Translations under genes and position numbers: made by a program
From: an uncultured Eubacteriales bacterium
Lineage (GTDB): Bacteria; Bacillota; Clostridia; Oscillospirales; CAG-272
NCBI GenBank assembly: GCA_934474225.1
Contig: CAKSLU010000020.1
Span: 1 to 27,921 of the forward strand
Direction: 5' to 3'
Length of the DNA stretch: 27,921 nt
Notes under the pieces: generated by a model
What the model was told of the DNA's origin: nothing
The model's database searches: none
What the model saw: only the letters and a program-made list of their open reading frames with translations
In this document: positions 14,815-23,334 of the stretch, one piece after another
How the letters are laid out: each line of letters opens with the position of its first letter
How positions within the stretch are numbered: the first letter of the stretch is position 1

Positions 14815-15767
14815 AACGGTTTTTAACGGCTGCTGCGGCATTTTTACTGCTTTGCTGCCTGCTTGCATCCTGCGGCGCGCCGCAGGCGGACGACGGCAGG
14901 GTGCAGGTGGTGGCAACGCTGTTCCCGCAGTATGATTTTGCAAAGAATATCGCGGGCGACCGCGCGGATGTCACGCTGCTGCTTGATTTCGGCGCGGATG
15001 CGCACACCTATGACCCCACGCCCGCCGACATTCTGCAGATTGCGCGCGCCGATTTGTTCATCTACACCGGCGACGGCATGGAACTGTGGGCAAAGAAGCT
15101 GCTCGCGAGCGCGGACATCGCCGATGCCATTGCGCGCGGCAGCCTGCGCGTACTCGACCTGTCCGAATCGGTGCCGCTGCTCCCCGCCGACCACACCGGC
15201 GCGGAAGAAGCGCACGAGCACGACGACCATGACCACGACGAGGCCGACCCGCACATCTGGACCTCGCTTGCCAATGCGAAAGCGATGTGCGCCGCCATCT
15301 CGGACGCGCTCACGGCGCGGGACGCGGACGGCGCGGCGGTCTACGCCGCAAACCTTGCCGCCTACACGGCAAAGCTGGACGCGCTCGATGCGCAGATGCA
15401 GGCGGTGCGCGACGCCGCCGTGCGGGACACGGTCTGCTTCGGCGGTTCGTTTGCCTTTGTCTATCTCTTTGACGAATACGACCTCGCGCACCGCTCGGTC
15501 TTCTCGGGCTGCGCCTCGCACACCGAGGCGTCCCCGGCGGCGATGCTTTCGCTGGTGAACGCCGTGCGTGAGACCGGCGCGCCTGCCGTGCTCTACGACA
15601 GCCCCGCCGAGGAGAAGACTGCCGCCGCCATCGCCGCCGAGACCGGGACAAAGGTGCTGCACCTGCACGCCATCCACAATATCACAAAGGGCGAGTATGA
15701 CGCGGGCGCGGACTACCTCTCGCTGATGGCGGACAATATCGAAGTTTTGAAGGAAGTGCTGGACTGA
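14811..15767 (+). CDS. znuA: Zinc ABC transporter substrate-binding lipoprotein
   Basis: A 318-residue cluster A-I (ZnuA/AdcA-type) binding protein. The signal peptide ends at a lipobox Leu-Ala-Ser-Cys21, so it is anchored outside the membrane. VVATLFPQYDFAKNIAGDRA and the DAHTYDPTPADILQI segment carry the first metal histidine. A His/Asp-rich flexible loop spans about residues 135-148 and leads into DPHIW. The later GCASHTEASPAAM matches the family's third ligand region. The His-rich loop favours zinc over manganese. It captures Zn2+ for the ATPase and permease that follow. The start overlaps the repressor stop, and GGAGAGGG lies upstream. Confidence 0.92.
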   Translation: MKRFLTAAAAFLLLCCLLASCGAPQADDGRVQVVATLFPQYDFAKNIAGDRADVTLLLDFGADAHTYDPTPADILQIARADLFIYTGDGMELWAKKLLASADIADAIARGSLRVLDLSESVPLLPADHTGAEEAHEHDDHDHDEADPHIWTSLANAKAMCAAISDALTARDADGAAVYAANLAAYTAKLDALDAQMQAVRDAAVRDTVCFGGSFAFVYLFDEYDLAHRSVFSGCASHTEASPAAMLSLVNAVRETGAPAVLYDSPAEEKTAAAIAAETGTKVLHLHAIHNITKGEYDAGADYLSLMADNIEVLKEVLD

Positions 15768-16480
15768 TGGATGTGATCGTCTGCAAAAATCTGACCGTCC
15801 GCAACGAGCGGACCCTGGCGCTTGACGATGTGAGTTTCTCGGTGCACAAGGGTGAGTTTCTCACCATCGTCGGCGAAAACGGCGCGGGCAAATCCACGCT
15901 GATGAAGACCATCCTCGGCATGACCGCGCCCGACGCGGGCAGCGTGGAGATCGACGCGGGCACGGCAGGCCGCATCGGCTATATGCCGCAGCAGTCGAGC
16001 GCGCAGCGCGACTTTCCCGCAAGCGTCCGCGAGGTCGTGCTCTCGGGCTGCGTCGGCGGAACCGGGTTTCTGCCCTTCTACAGCCGCGCGCAGAAGGCGG
16101 CGGCGCGCGCCAACATGGATATGCTCGGCGTGACGCCCTTTGCCAAGAAGAATTACCGCGCGCTCTCGGGCGGGCAGCAGCAGCGCGTGCTGCTCTGCCG
16201 CGCGCTCTGCGCCGCAGGCGAGGTGCTGCTGCTCGACGAGCCGACCACCGGGCTTGACCCGCTGGTGACCAAGGAGCTGTACACCACAATAAAACACCTG
16301 TCGGTCGAGCACGGCATGACCGTCGTCATGGTCTCGCACGATGTGGACGCGGCGCTCCGCTATTCCGACCGCATCCTGCACCTGGCGACTTCGCTGCGGT
16401 TCATCGGCACGCCGCAGGACTATCTGAAGACGCCGTATGGCGCCGCATTTTCGGGAGAGGGGGACATGCAGAATGGCTGA
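15767..16480 (+). CDS. znuC: Zinc ABC transporter ATP-binding protein
   Basis: A 237-residue single ABC domain. Walker A is GENGAGKST at residues 36-44. The Q-loop lies in YMPQQSSAQRDFPASVREVV, which is typical of metal-chelate importer ATPases. The signature is LSGGQQQRV, Walker B is VLLLDEPTTGLD, and the switch histidine is in VSHDVDAAL. It powers zinc import with the adjacent permease. Its ATG overlaps the binding-protein stop (TGATG), so translation is coupled. Confidence 0.93.
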   Translation: MDVIVCKNLTVRNERTLALDDVSFSVHKGEFLTIVGENGAGKSTLMKTILGMTAPDAGSVEIDAGTAGRIGYMPQQSSAQRDFPASVREVVLSGCVGGTGFLPFYSRAQKAAARANMDMLGVTPFAKKNYRALSGGQQQRVLLCRALCAAGEVLLLDEPTTGLDPLVTKELYTTIKHLSVEHGMTVVMVSHDVDAALRYSDRILHLATSLRFIGTPQDYLKTPYGAAFSGEGDMQNG

Positions 16481-17285
16481 TTTGCTTTCTTCGGTATTTT
16501 CGCTCACGGTCATGCGCTACGCGCTGATCGTCGGCGTGCCGGTCGCGCTCTGCGCGGCACTGCTCGGCGTGCTGCTCGTCCTGCGCCGCTATGCCATGAT
16601 CGGCGACGGATTGTCGCATGTCGGCTTCGGCGCGCTCTCGGTTGCCTATGCGCTGAACCTTGCGCCGATGGCGGTCGCCGTGCCGGTCGTTATCCTCGCC
16701 GCGTTTCTCCTGCTCGGCCTGTCCGGCAGCCGCAAGCTGCGCGGCGACAGCGCCATTGCCGTGCTGTCCTCCTCCGCGCTGGCGTTCGGCATCGTCGCCA
16801 ATTCGCTTGCCGGCGGCAGTGCAACCGACCTTTCCGGCTATCTGTTCGGCAGCATTCTCACGCTGACCCGCGCGGATGTGGTGCTCTCGGTTTCGCTCTC
16901 CGCCGTGGTGATTCTCCTCTTTGTCCTGTTTAAGAACCGCATCTTCGCCGTCACCTTTGACGAGCCGTTTGCCAAGAGCGCGGGCGTGCGCGTCGGGCTG
17001 TACAACGGGCTGCTCGCGCTGCTCATCGCCGTGACCGTCGTGGTCGGCATGCGCATCGTCGGCACGATGCTCATCTCCAGCCTCATCATCTTCCCGGCGC
17101 TCGGCGCGATGCAGCTGGCGGGCAGCTTCCGCGGCGTGGTGCTGCTCTCGGCGCTCATCTCGGTGGTCTCCTTCCTCCTCGGGCTGCTCTTTGCCATGAC
17201 GCTGCCCGCCGGGGCGACGATTGTGCTCTGCAACCTCGCCGCACTGCTCATCTGTACGATTCTCGGCAAGGTCGTAAAGCATTGA
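16473..17285 (+). CDS. znuB: Zinc ABC transporter permease
   Basis: A 270-residue membrane protein with about seven to eight hydrophobic segments and the ABC-3 family core (PF00950): RRYAMIGDGLSHVGFGALSV in the first third, and MRIVGTMLISSLIIFPALGA near the end. It forms the channel for zinc import. The start at 16473 follows GAGAGGGGG and overlaps the ATPase stop; the frame-open ATG at 16437 lies too far inside that gene. No obvious terminator follows, only a 110-base AT-rich gap leading to the next promoter. Confidence 0.92.
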   Translation: MADLLSSVFSLTVMRYALIVGVPVALCAALLGVLLVLRRYAMIGDGLSHVGFGALSVAYALNLAPMAVAVPVVILAAFLLLGLSGSRKLRGDSAIAVLSSSALAFGIVANSLAGGSATDLSGYLFGSILTLTRADVVLSVSLSAVVILLFVLFKNRIFAVTFDEPFAKSAGVRVGLYNGLLALLIAVTVVVGMRIVGTMLISSLIIFPALGAMQLAGSFRGVVLLSALISVVSFLLGLLFAMTLPAGATIVLCNLAALLICTILGKVVKH

Positions 17286-17356
17286 CGAAAAAATAACACT
17301 TTTCCTGTGAAAAATGCCGAAATGGGAAAGAAGTCTATAAAATATCTTAAAAATTC

Positions 17357-17384
17357 TTGCATTTTTGGGCAAATGTGCTATAAT
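17357..17384 (+). promoter_or_regulatory. Extended -10 promoter of the nucleoside-uptake operon
   Basis: TTGCAT (17357-17362), a 16-base spacer and TATAAT (17379-17384) preceded by TGC, giving an extended -10. It is about 50 bases upstream of the lipoprotein start codon and fits strong constitutive transcription. Confidence 0.82.
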
Positions 17385-17433
17385 GGATGTATCAAGTGGG
17401 CGCATTGCGCCCAATAGTAGGAGGAAAAGACTT

Positions 17434-18636
17434 ATGAAGAAATTCCTGGCACTTGCACTTGTGGCAGTTATGCTGCTGAGTGCTTGTCTCGTCGGCTGCG
17501 GGCAGAAGGACCCCGTCAACACCGGCGACTCGCAGAACACCGAAGACACGCAGAAGACCGAAAAGACCGAAAAGACCGAACAGACCGATCCCACGGGCAA
17601 GGCCGATCTGGCTGCCGGCGACATCGCCGACAACATGACCTCGGCCGACGGCAAGTATGAGATCGCGTTCGTCACCGACGTCGGCTCGCTGAAGGACCAG
17701 TCCTTCAACCAGGGCACCTGGGAAGGCGTTAAGAAGTACGCTTACGACAACGACAAGTCCTACAAGTACTATCAGCCCGCAAACGGCGATAAGGCGACCG
17801 ACGACGACCGCTTCAATGCCATGAAGGCAGCAGCGGACGCAGGCGCGAAGATCATCGTCTGCGCAGGCTTCCTGCAGGAGACCGCACTCCGCAAGGCTGC
17901 CGAGACCTTCCCCGAAGTGAAGTTCGTCTTCATCGACGGCTATCAGATCGGCTTCAAGAATGTTGCGCCGATTTCCTTCCAGGAAGAGCAGTCCGGTTAC
18001 CTCGCAGGTTATGCGGCTGTCAAGGAAGGCTACACGAAGCTCGGCTTCTCGGGCGGCGGCGGCGGTGAGAACCCTGCATGCTGCAGATTCGGCTATGGCT
18101 TTGTCCAGGGCGCAAACGACGCGGCTGCAGCTGACGGCAAGACCGTCGAGATGAACTACAGCTGGCTGTTCGGCAACACCTTCTCCGCATCCTCTGAGCT
18201 GCAGACCATGCTCAACGGCTGGTACACCAACGGTACCGAGGTCGTCTTCTGCTGCGGCGGCTCGATGTGCCAGTCCGCATTTGCGGCAGCAGCTGCAAAC
18301 GACGGCGTGGTCATCGGCGTCGATGTCGACCAGTCCAGCCAGTCCGAGACGGTCGTCACTTCGGCAATGAAGGGGCTGTCCGAGTCGGTTATCTATGCGC
18401 TTGACAAGTTCTATGCAGGCGAGTTTGAGGCGCTCGGCGATGTTTCCACCGTCCTCGGCGCTGCAAACGATGCAGTGGGTCTGCCCACCGCAACCTGGAG
18501 CTTTGAGAACTTCTCCGTTGAAGACTACAACGCCCTGCTGGCTTCCATGAAGGACGGCACGGTCAAGGTCGACAACGACTACACGAAGCTCGCAGCTGAC
18601 CTGTTTGCAAATGTCAAACTCAGCATCGTTGAGTAA
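17434..18636 (+). CDS. BMP-family nucleoside-binding lipoprotein
   Basis: A 400-residue basic membrane protein (BmpA/Med, PF02608) family lipoprotein. The signal peptide offers two lipobox cysteines, LSAC18 and LVGC22. A Thr/Glu/Lys-rich linker follows. The periplasmic-binding fold shows IAFVTDVGSLKDQSFNQGTW, FVFIDGYQ and FQEEQSGYLAGYAAV. Characterised relatives bind purine or other nucleosides. The start has AGGAGG upstream. Its codon use is unlike its neighbours, with many GCA/GCT alanines where flanking genes use mostly GCG, as expected for a highly expressed gene. A terminator separates it from the ATPase and permeases that complete the transporter. Confidence 0.93.
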   Translation: MKKFLALALVAVMLLSACLVGCGQKDPVNTGDSQNTEDTQKTEKTEKTEQTDPTGKADLAAGDIADNMTSADGKYEIAFVTDVGSLKDQSFNQGTWEGVKKYAYDNDKSYKYYQPANGDKATDDDRFNAMKAAADAGAKIIVCAGFLQETALRKAAETFPEVKFVFIDGYQIGFKNVAPISFQEEQSGYLAGYAAVKEGYTKLGFSGGGGGENPACCRFGYGFVQGANDAAAADGKTVEMNYSWLFGNTFSASSELQTMLNGWYTNGTEVVFCCGGSMCQSAFAAAAANDGVVIGVDVDQSSQSETVVTSAMKGLSESVIYALDKFYAGEFEALGDVSTVLGAANDAVGLPTATWSFENFSVEDYNALLASMKDGTVKVDNDYTKLAADLFANVKLSIVE

Positions 18637-18669
18637 GTCATCCTGTAGAGCAGGAGCAATCCTGTAGGG

Positions 18670-18699
18670 CAGGGGGAGGCTCCGCCTCCCCCTGTTTTT
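18670..18699 (+). terminator. Terminator/attenuator between the binding protein and the ABC genes
   Basis: CAGGGGGAGGC, loop TCC, GCCTCCCCCTG, then five T. The hairpin is preceded by TGTAGGG and so belongs to the palindrome family seen at 13996-14128. The 25 bases before it carry a degenerate duplicate of ATCCTGTAG. Partial readthrough would leave the lipoprotein made in excess over ATPase and permeases. Confidence 0.85.
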
Positions 18700-18747
18700 G
18701 CTAAATGCACTTCATAAGTTTTTTGCATGCGTTTTCACATTCCGGAG

Positions 18748-18774
18748 TAAAGGAAGCTTCTGCACGGCAGAAGC
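18748..18774 (+). promoter_or_regulatory. Hairpin between a ribosome site and the ATPase start codon
   Basis: A good purine-rich site (AAAGGAAG) is followed at once by a perfect stem GCTTCTGC/GCAGAAGC (18756-18774) with a three-base loop. The ATG is then 14 bases further on. No start codon lies at normal distance from the purine site, so the hairpin may bridge the gap or control translation. Confidence 0.55.
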
Positions 18775-18787
18775 CACGGTTTGCATT

Positions 18788-20350
18788 ATGGCACAGAATA
18801 CAAATCCAAACGACTACATCATCGAGATGCGGCACATCACCAAGGTGTTCCCCGGCATCGTTGCCAACGATGATGTGACGCTGACGCTGCGGCGCGGCGA
18901 GATCCACGCCCTGCTCGGCGAAAACGGCGCGGGCAAGTCCACGCTGATGTCGGTGCTGTTCGGCTTGTACCAGCCGGAGAGCGGCGAAATCCTCAAAAAC
19001 GGCGAGGTCGTGAAGATTCACGACCCCAACGATGCCACCGCGCTCGGCATCGGCATGGTGCACCAGCACTTCAAGCTGATCGATGTGTTCACGGTGCTGG
19101 ACAACATCATCCTCGGCGCGGAGACGACCAAGCTCGGCTTTTTGCAGAAGAAGGCGGCGCGCCGCGCCGTCACGGCGCTGTCCGAGAAGTACGGACTCCA
19201 TGTCGACCTCGACGCAAAGATCGAGGACATCACCGTCGGCATGCAGCAGCGCGTGGAGATTCTCAAGATGCTCTATCGCGACAACGAGATTCTGATTTTC
19301 GACGAGCCGACGGCGGTGCTCACGCCGCAGGAAATCGACGAGCTGATGAAGATCATGAAGGGCTTTGCCGCCGACGGCAAGTCAATCCTGTTCATCACGC
19401 ACAAGCTCAACGAGATCATGGCGGTGGCAGACCGCGTCACGGTGCTGCGCAAGGGCAAATGCATCGGCACGGTCAACACGGCGGAGGTCACCAAAGAGGA
19501 GCTGTCCACCATGATGGTCGGCAGACCGGTGCAGCTTGAGGTCGTCAAGGACGAATGCCACCCCGGCGAACCGATTCTCGAGGTGCGGCATCTGACCGTG
19601 CCCTCGCACTTACATAAGAAGCCTGCGGTGAAGGATGTCAGCTTTGATGTCCGCGCGGGCGAAATCCTCTGCATCGCGGGCATCGACGGCAACGGGCAAG
19701 GGGAACTTGTCGAGGGGCTGACGGGGCTCACGCGCATCACCGGGGGCGACATCACGCTCTGCGGCAAGGAGATTGCGCACCAGAGCGTCCGCCGCCGCGC
19801 GGACGCGGGCATGGCGCACATCCCCGCCGACCGGCACAAGCACGGGCTGGTGCTCGGCAACACGCTGGAAGAAAACATCGTGCTCCAGCGCTTCCGCGAG
19901 AAGGAATTCCAGAACCACGGCTTCATCCGCTTTGACGCCGTGCGCAAATATGCAAACGAGCTGATTGAGCGCTTCGATGTCCGCAGCGGACAGGGCGCGG
20001 TCACCACGGTGCGCTCCATGTCGGGCGGCAACCAGCAGAAGGCGATCGTCGCCCGCGAACTGGATAGAAAGAAGCCGCTGCTCGTCGCCGTGCAGCCCAC
20101 ACGCGGGCTGGATGTCGGCGCAATCGAGTCCATCCATGCGGCGCTCGTGCGCGAGCGCGACGCGGGACGCGGCGTGCTGCTCGTCTCGCTGGAACTGGAC
20201 GAGGTCATGAGCCTGTCCGACCGCATTCTCGTCATTTACGAGGGTGAGATCGTCGGCGAACTTGACCCGAAGAAGACGACGCCCGAGGAGTTGGGGCTTT
20301 ACATGGCGGGCGCCAAGCGAAATGTGGGGGAGGTTAAACAACATGCGTAA
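18788..20350 (+). CDS. Nucleoside ABC transporter ATP-binding protein (two ABC domains)
   Basis: A 520-residue protein with two ABC domains in tandem, as in RbsA/NupO-type ATPases. The first is canonical: Walker A GENGAGKST, Walker B EILIFDEPTAVLTPQE, and FITHKLNEIM. The second is degenerate, as is normal in this family: IAGIDGNGQGELVEGLTGL in place of Walker A, then SGGNQQKAIVARELDRKKP and VAVQPTRGLDVGA. It drives uptake with the two permeases downstream. The ATG at 18788 fits the protein's family N-terminus, although its ribosome site is separated by a hairpin. It overlaps the first permease by eight bases. Confidence 0.92.
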   Translation: MAQNTNPNDYIIEMRHITKVFPGIVANDDVTLTLRRGEIHALLGENGAGKSTLMSVLFGLYQPESGEILKNGEVVKIHDPNDATALGIGMVHQHFKLIDVFTVLDNIILGAETTKLGFLQKKAARRAVTALSEKYGLHVDLDAKIEDITVGMQQRVEILKMLYRDNEILIFDEPTAVLTPQEIDELMKIMKGFAADGKSILFITHKLNEIMAVADRVTVLRKGKCIGTVNTAEVTKEELSTMMVGRPVQLEVVKDECHPGEPILEVRHLTVPSHLHKKPAVKDVSFDVRAGEILCIAGIDGNGQGELVEGLTGLTRITGGDITLCGKEIAHQSVRRRADAGMAHIPADRHKHGLVLGNTLEENIVLQRFREKEFQNHGFIRFDAVRKYANELIERFDVRSGQGAVTTVRSMSGGNQQKAIVARELDRKKPLLVAVQPTRGLDVGAIESIHAALVRERDAGRGVLLVSLELDEVMSLSDRILVIYEGEIVGELDPKKTTPEELGLYMAGAKRNVGEVKQHA

Positions 20351-21626
20351 ACAGACAGGTGCAGCCGCCCCTGCACGGGACAAAGAGGGCTTTCTCGCCC
20401 GCGAGGGGACGAAGACCGTCACCGCGTCGGTCTTTTCCATCCTCATCGGGCTTATCGTCGGCAGTATCATCATCCTGATTGTCGGGCTGACCACGCCGAC
20501 CATCTCCTTCAAGGGCGCAACCGAGGGACTCCGCCTGGTCTTCCTCGGCATTCTCAGCACCGGGCGGGACGCCTCCGGCGCGCTGACCTTCGGCTTCAAC
20601 CCGGTCAGCATCGGCGATATGCTGTTCCGCGCCACGCCGATTATCCTCACCGGTCTTTCGGTCGCGGTCGCGTTCAAAACCGGACTTTTCAACATCGGCG
20701 CACCCGGGCAGTACCTGATGGGCACGGCGGGCACGCTGTATGTGGCGCTGTCGGTGCCGACGGATGTTGTGCCCGCTGGGGTGGTCTGGTGTCTTGCGTT
20801 CCTTGCCGGTATTCTGGCGGGCGCGCTCTGGGGCGCGGTGCCCGGTATGCTCAAGGCGTTTCTCAACATCAATGAGGTCATTGCCTGCATCATGTCCAAC
20901 TGGATTGCGGCAAGCCTCGTCACCTGGTTCTTCGATGTGAACAGCCAGCTCAAAAACGCCTCCGAGGCGGGCAAGGTCAGCTACATCTGCAAGACGACGG
21001 CAAACGGCGTCGCCACGCCGAAGATGTTCCTTGACAAGCTGTTTCCCGGCTCGCAGGTCAACGGCGGCATTCTCATCGCGGCGGTCATCGCCGTGCTGAT
21101 CTGGGTGATGATGAGCCGCACCACCTTCGGCTACGCGCTCAAATCCTGCGGTGCCAACCGTTACGCCGCGAAATACGCGGGCATCAACGACAAGCGCTGC
21201 ATCATCCTCTCGATGGCGATCGCGGGCGGCCTTTCCGGCGCGGCTGCCGCGCTCTACTGGCTGTCCGGCAACACCGAGTTCTTCTGGTCCACCTACCAGT
21301 CGCTGCCCACCGAGGGCTTCAACGGTATCCCGGTCGCCCTGCTTGCGGCAAATAACCCCGTGGCGGTCATTTTCACCGGCTGCTTCATGTCGATGCTGAA
21401 CATCGCGGGTCTGCAGATCAAAAACCTCACCGCGTACAACGAGTATCTCACCGACATCATCATCGCCATCATCGTCTACCTCAGCTCGTTCTCGCTGGTG
21501 ATCAAACTCTGGCTCTCCGGCAGGAACAAGAAGGCGGCGGTCGCGGCGCAGAGCGCGGCGGTCCCGGCAGACGACAAGGCGGCGGGCATGCCGCCGAAGG
21601 GCGCGGCTGAAAAGGAGGCAGACTGA
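20343..21626 (+). CDS. Nucleoside ABC transporter permease, long subunit
   Basis: A 427-residue membrane protein of the branched-chain/BPD_transp_2 permease family (PF02653). Features are the GDMLFRATPIILTGLSVAVA and FKTGLFNIGAPGQYLMG segments and the EVIACIMSNWIA loop. The C-terminal tail is Ala/Lys-rich. It pairs with the shorter permease downstream, as in the B. subtilis guanosine transporter NupNOPQ. GGGAGG precedes the ATG inside the ATPase gene end, and its stop overlaps the next start. Confidence 0.92.
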   Translation: MRKQTGAAAPARDKEGFLAREGTKTVTASVFSILIGLIVGSIIILIVGLTTPTISFKGATEGLRLVFLGILSTGRDASGALTFGFNPVSIGDMLFRATPIILTGLSVAVAFKTGLFNIGAPGQYLMGTAGTLYVALSVPTDVVPAGVVWCLAFLAGILAGALWGAVPGMLKAFLNINEVIACIMSNWIAASLVTWFFDVNSQLKNASEAGKVSYICKTTANGVATPKMFLDKLFPGSQVNGGILIAAVIAVLIWVMMSRTTFGYALKSCGANRYAAKYAGINDKRCIILSMAIAGGLSGAAAALYWLSGNTEFFWSTYQSLPTEGFNGIPVALLAANNPVAVIFTGCFMSMLNIAGLQIKNLTAYNEYLTDIIIAIIVYLSSFSLVIKLWLSGRNKKAAVAAQSAAVPADDKAAGMPPKGAAEKEAD

Positions 21627-22633
21627 TGGTATTTCTGATTCAACAAACCATAAATTATGCGATACCGCTGCTGATCGTCGCGCTGGCAGGCGTGTTTGCG
21701 GAGCGCAGCGGCGTCATCAACCTGGCGCTGGAAGGTATCATGGTGTTCGGCGCGTTTGTCGGCGCGCTGTTCATCCGCATCATGCAGTCGAGCGGGCTGC
21801 TTGAGAAGAGCCAGGGGCAGTGGCTGCTGCTGCTGACCATGCTGGTCTGCGCCATTATGGGCGCTGTCTTCTCACTCCTGCTCTCCTTCTCCGCCATTAA
21901 CTTAAAGGCGGACCAGACCATCGGCGGCACGGCGCTCAACCTGCTTGCGCCCGCGCTGGTCCTCTTCCTCATCAATGTCATTGCTCAGCAGAACAAGCTG
22001 GTCATCGACGGCGGCGCAACCACCTGGTTCATGATCAAAAAGAGCACCTTCGGCATCCCGAAGAACCAGGACATCGGTTTCCTCGGCGAATTGCTGATCC
22101 ACAAGGTCTATCTCTCGACCTATGTCTGCATTCTGCTCTTCATCGTGCTGTCCGTGCTGCTGTACACCACCAAATTCGGTCTGCGTCTGCGTGCCTGCGG
22201 CGAAAATCCCCAGGCGGCGGCTTCGCTTGGCATCAATGTCTACAAGATGCGCTATGCCGGCACGACCATCTCGGGCGCGCTGTCCGGCATCGGCGGCTTT
22301 GTCTATGCACTCGCGGCGGCAGACGGCGCGGCGACCGGTGAGGTCGCGGGCTTCGGCTTCCTCGCCCTCGCGGTCATGATTTTCGGCAACTGGACGCCGG
22401 GCGACATCGCGGTGAGCGCACTGCTGTTCGGTCTGTTCAAGTGCATCGCGGCGGCGTATACCAGCATAGACTTAAACGGTGACGGCGTGTACTGGCTTGC
22501 CGAGATCGGCATTCCCTCGCACATCTATCGCCTGCTCCCGTACCTCATCACGCTTATCGTGCTTGCCTTTACCTCCAAGCGCTCGCGCGTACCGAAGGCG
22601 GAGGGCATCCCTTACGATAAGGGCGCAAGATAA
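21626..22633 (+). CDS. Nucleoside ABC transporter permease, short subunit
   Basis: A 335-residue membrane protein of the same permease family, with FAERSGVINLALEGIMVFGA near the N-terminus and LRLRACGENPQAAASLGINV before the last segments. These are family signatures. It is the second half of the channel. The ATG overlaps the previous stop (TGATG) and AAAGGAGG lies upstream. The uridine kinase gene begins 12 bases later, which suggests the imported compound is a nucleoside. Confidence 0.92.
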   Translation: MVFLIQQTINYAIPLLIVALAGVFAERSGVINLALEGIMVFGAFVGALFIRIMQSSGLLEKSQGQWLLLLTMLVCAIMGAVFSLLLSFSAINLKADQTIGGTALNLLAPALVLFLINVIAQQNKLVIDGGATTWFMIKKSTFGIPKNQDIGFLGELLIHKVYLSTYVCILLFIVLSVLLYTTKFGLRLRACGENPQAAASLGINVYKMRYAGTTISGALSGIGGFVYALAAADGAATGEVAGFGFLALAVMIFGNWTPGDIAVSALLFGLFKCIAAAYTSIDLNGDGVYWLAEIGIPSHIYRLLPYLITLIVLAFTSKRSRVPKAEGIPYDKGAR

Positions 22634-22645
22634 CGGAGGGACAGT

Positions 22646-23263
22646 ATGGCTGATATGCTCATCATCGGTATAGCGGGCGGTTCCGGCAGCGGAAAAAGCA
22701 CCATCGCGCGGCTGATTGCCGAGAAATTCGGCGGCGATGTGACGGTGCTCCGCCACGACGACTATTACAAGGCGCAGCATGACCTGCCGCTCGAGGAGCG
22801 CGCAAAGCAGAATTATGACTGCCCGGAGGCGTTTGACACGGCGCTGATGGCGGAGCACATCCGCGCGCTGCGTGAGGGAAAGGCAATCGACTGCCCGGTT
22901 TATGACTACATGATCCACGACCGCTCTGCCGAGACACGGCGCATCGAGCCGCGCCCCGTGCTGCTCATCGACGGCATTCTGGTGCTGGCCGATGCACGCC
23001 TGCGCGACCTCATGGACATCCGCATCTTTGTGGATACCGATGCGGACATCCGCATCCTGCGGCGCATCCGCCGCGATGTCAACAAGCGGCAGCGCACGCT
23101 CGAATCGGTCATGGAGCAGTATATGGCGACGGTCAAGCCGATGCATGAGGCGTATGTCGAGCCGAGCAAAAAATACGCGGACATCATCATTCCCGAGGGC
23201 GGGCACAATCTTGTCGCTCTCGAAATGTTGGAAAACCGCATCCGCGCGCACATCGGCGCATAA
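22646..23263 (+). CDS. udk: Uridine kinase
   Basis: A 205-residue kinase. Walker A is GGSGSGKST at residues 11-19. HDDYYKAQHDLP and NYDCPEAFD follow, then CPVYDYMIHDRSAETRRIEP, the nucleoside-binding region, and RIRRDVNKRQRTLESVMEQY, the lid. It phosphorylates uridine and cytidine to UMP and CMP in the pyrimidine salvage pathway. It ends the transporter operon, so import and trapping of nucleosides are encoded together. Length is normal for the family, and the start has ACGGAGGG upstream. Confidence 0.95.
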   Translation: MADMLIIGIAGGSGSGKSTIARLIAEKFGGDVTVLRHDDYYKAQHDLPLEERAKQNYDCPEAFDTALMAEHIRALREGKAIDCPVYDYMIHDRSAETRRIEPRPVLLIDGILVLADARLRDLMDIRIFVDTDADIRILRRIRRDVNKRQRTLESVMEQYMATVKPMHEAYVEPSKKYADIIIPEGGHNLVALEMLENRIRAHIGA

Positions 23264-23277
23264 ATCAATAAGGTCCG

Positions 23278-23302
23278 CAAAAGCACCCGCGCGGTGCTTT
23301 TG
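23278..23302 (+). terminator. Hairpin after uridine kinase, probable terminator
   Basis: CAAAAGCACC and GGTGCTTTTG pair perfectly around CGCGC. The T run is inside the stem's 3' arm and is followed by GTGGG, so termination is likely but perhaps incomplete. Confidence 0.7.
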
Positions 23303-23334
23303 TGGGTTTGACAACCTTTTTTTCGGAGGATGCT

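Noticed and set aside
17286..17356. Terminator after the zinc operon
   Set aside because: The only pairing (CTTTTCC with GGGAAAG) has an 18-base AT-rich loop and no T run.
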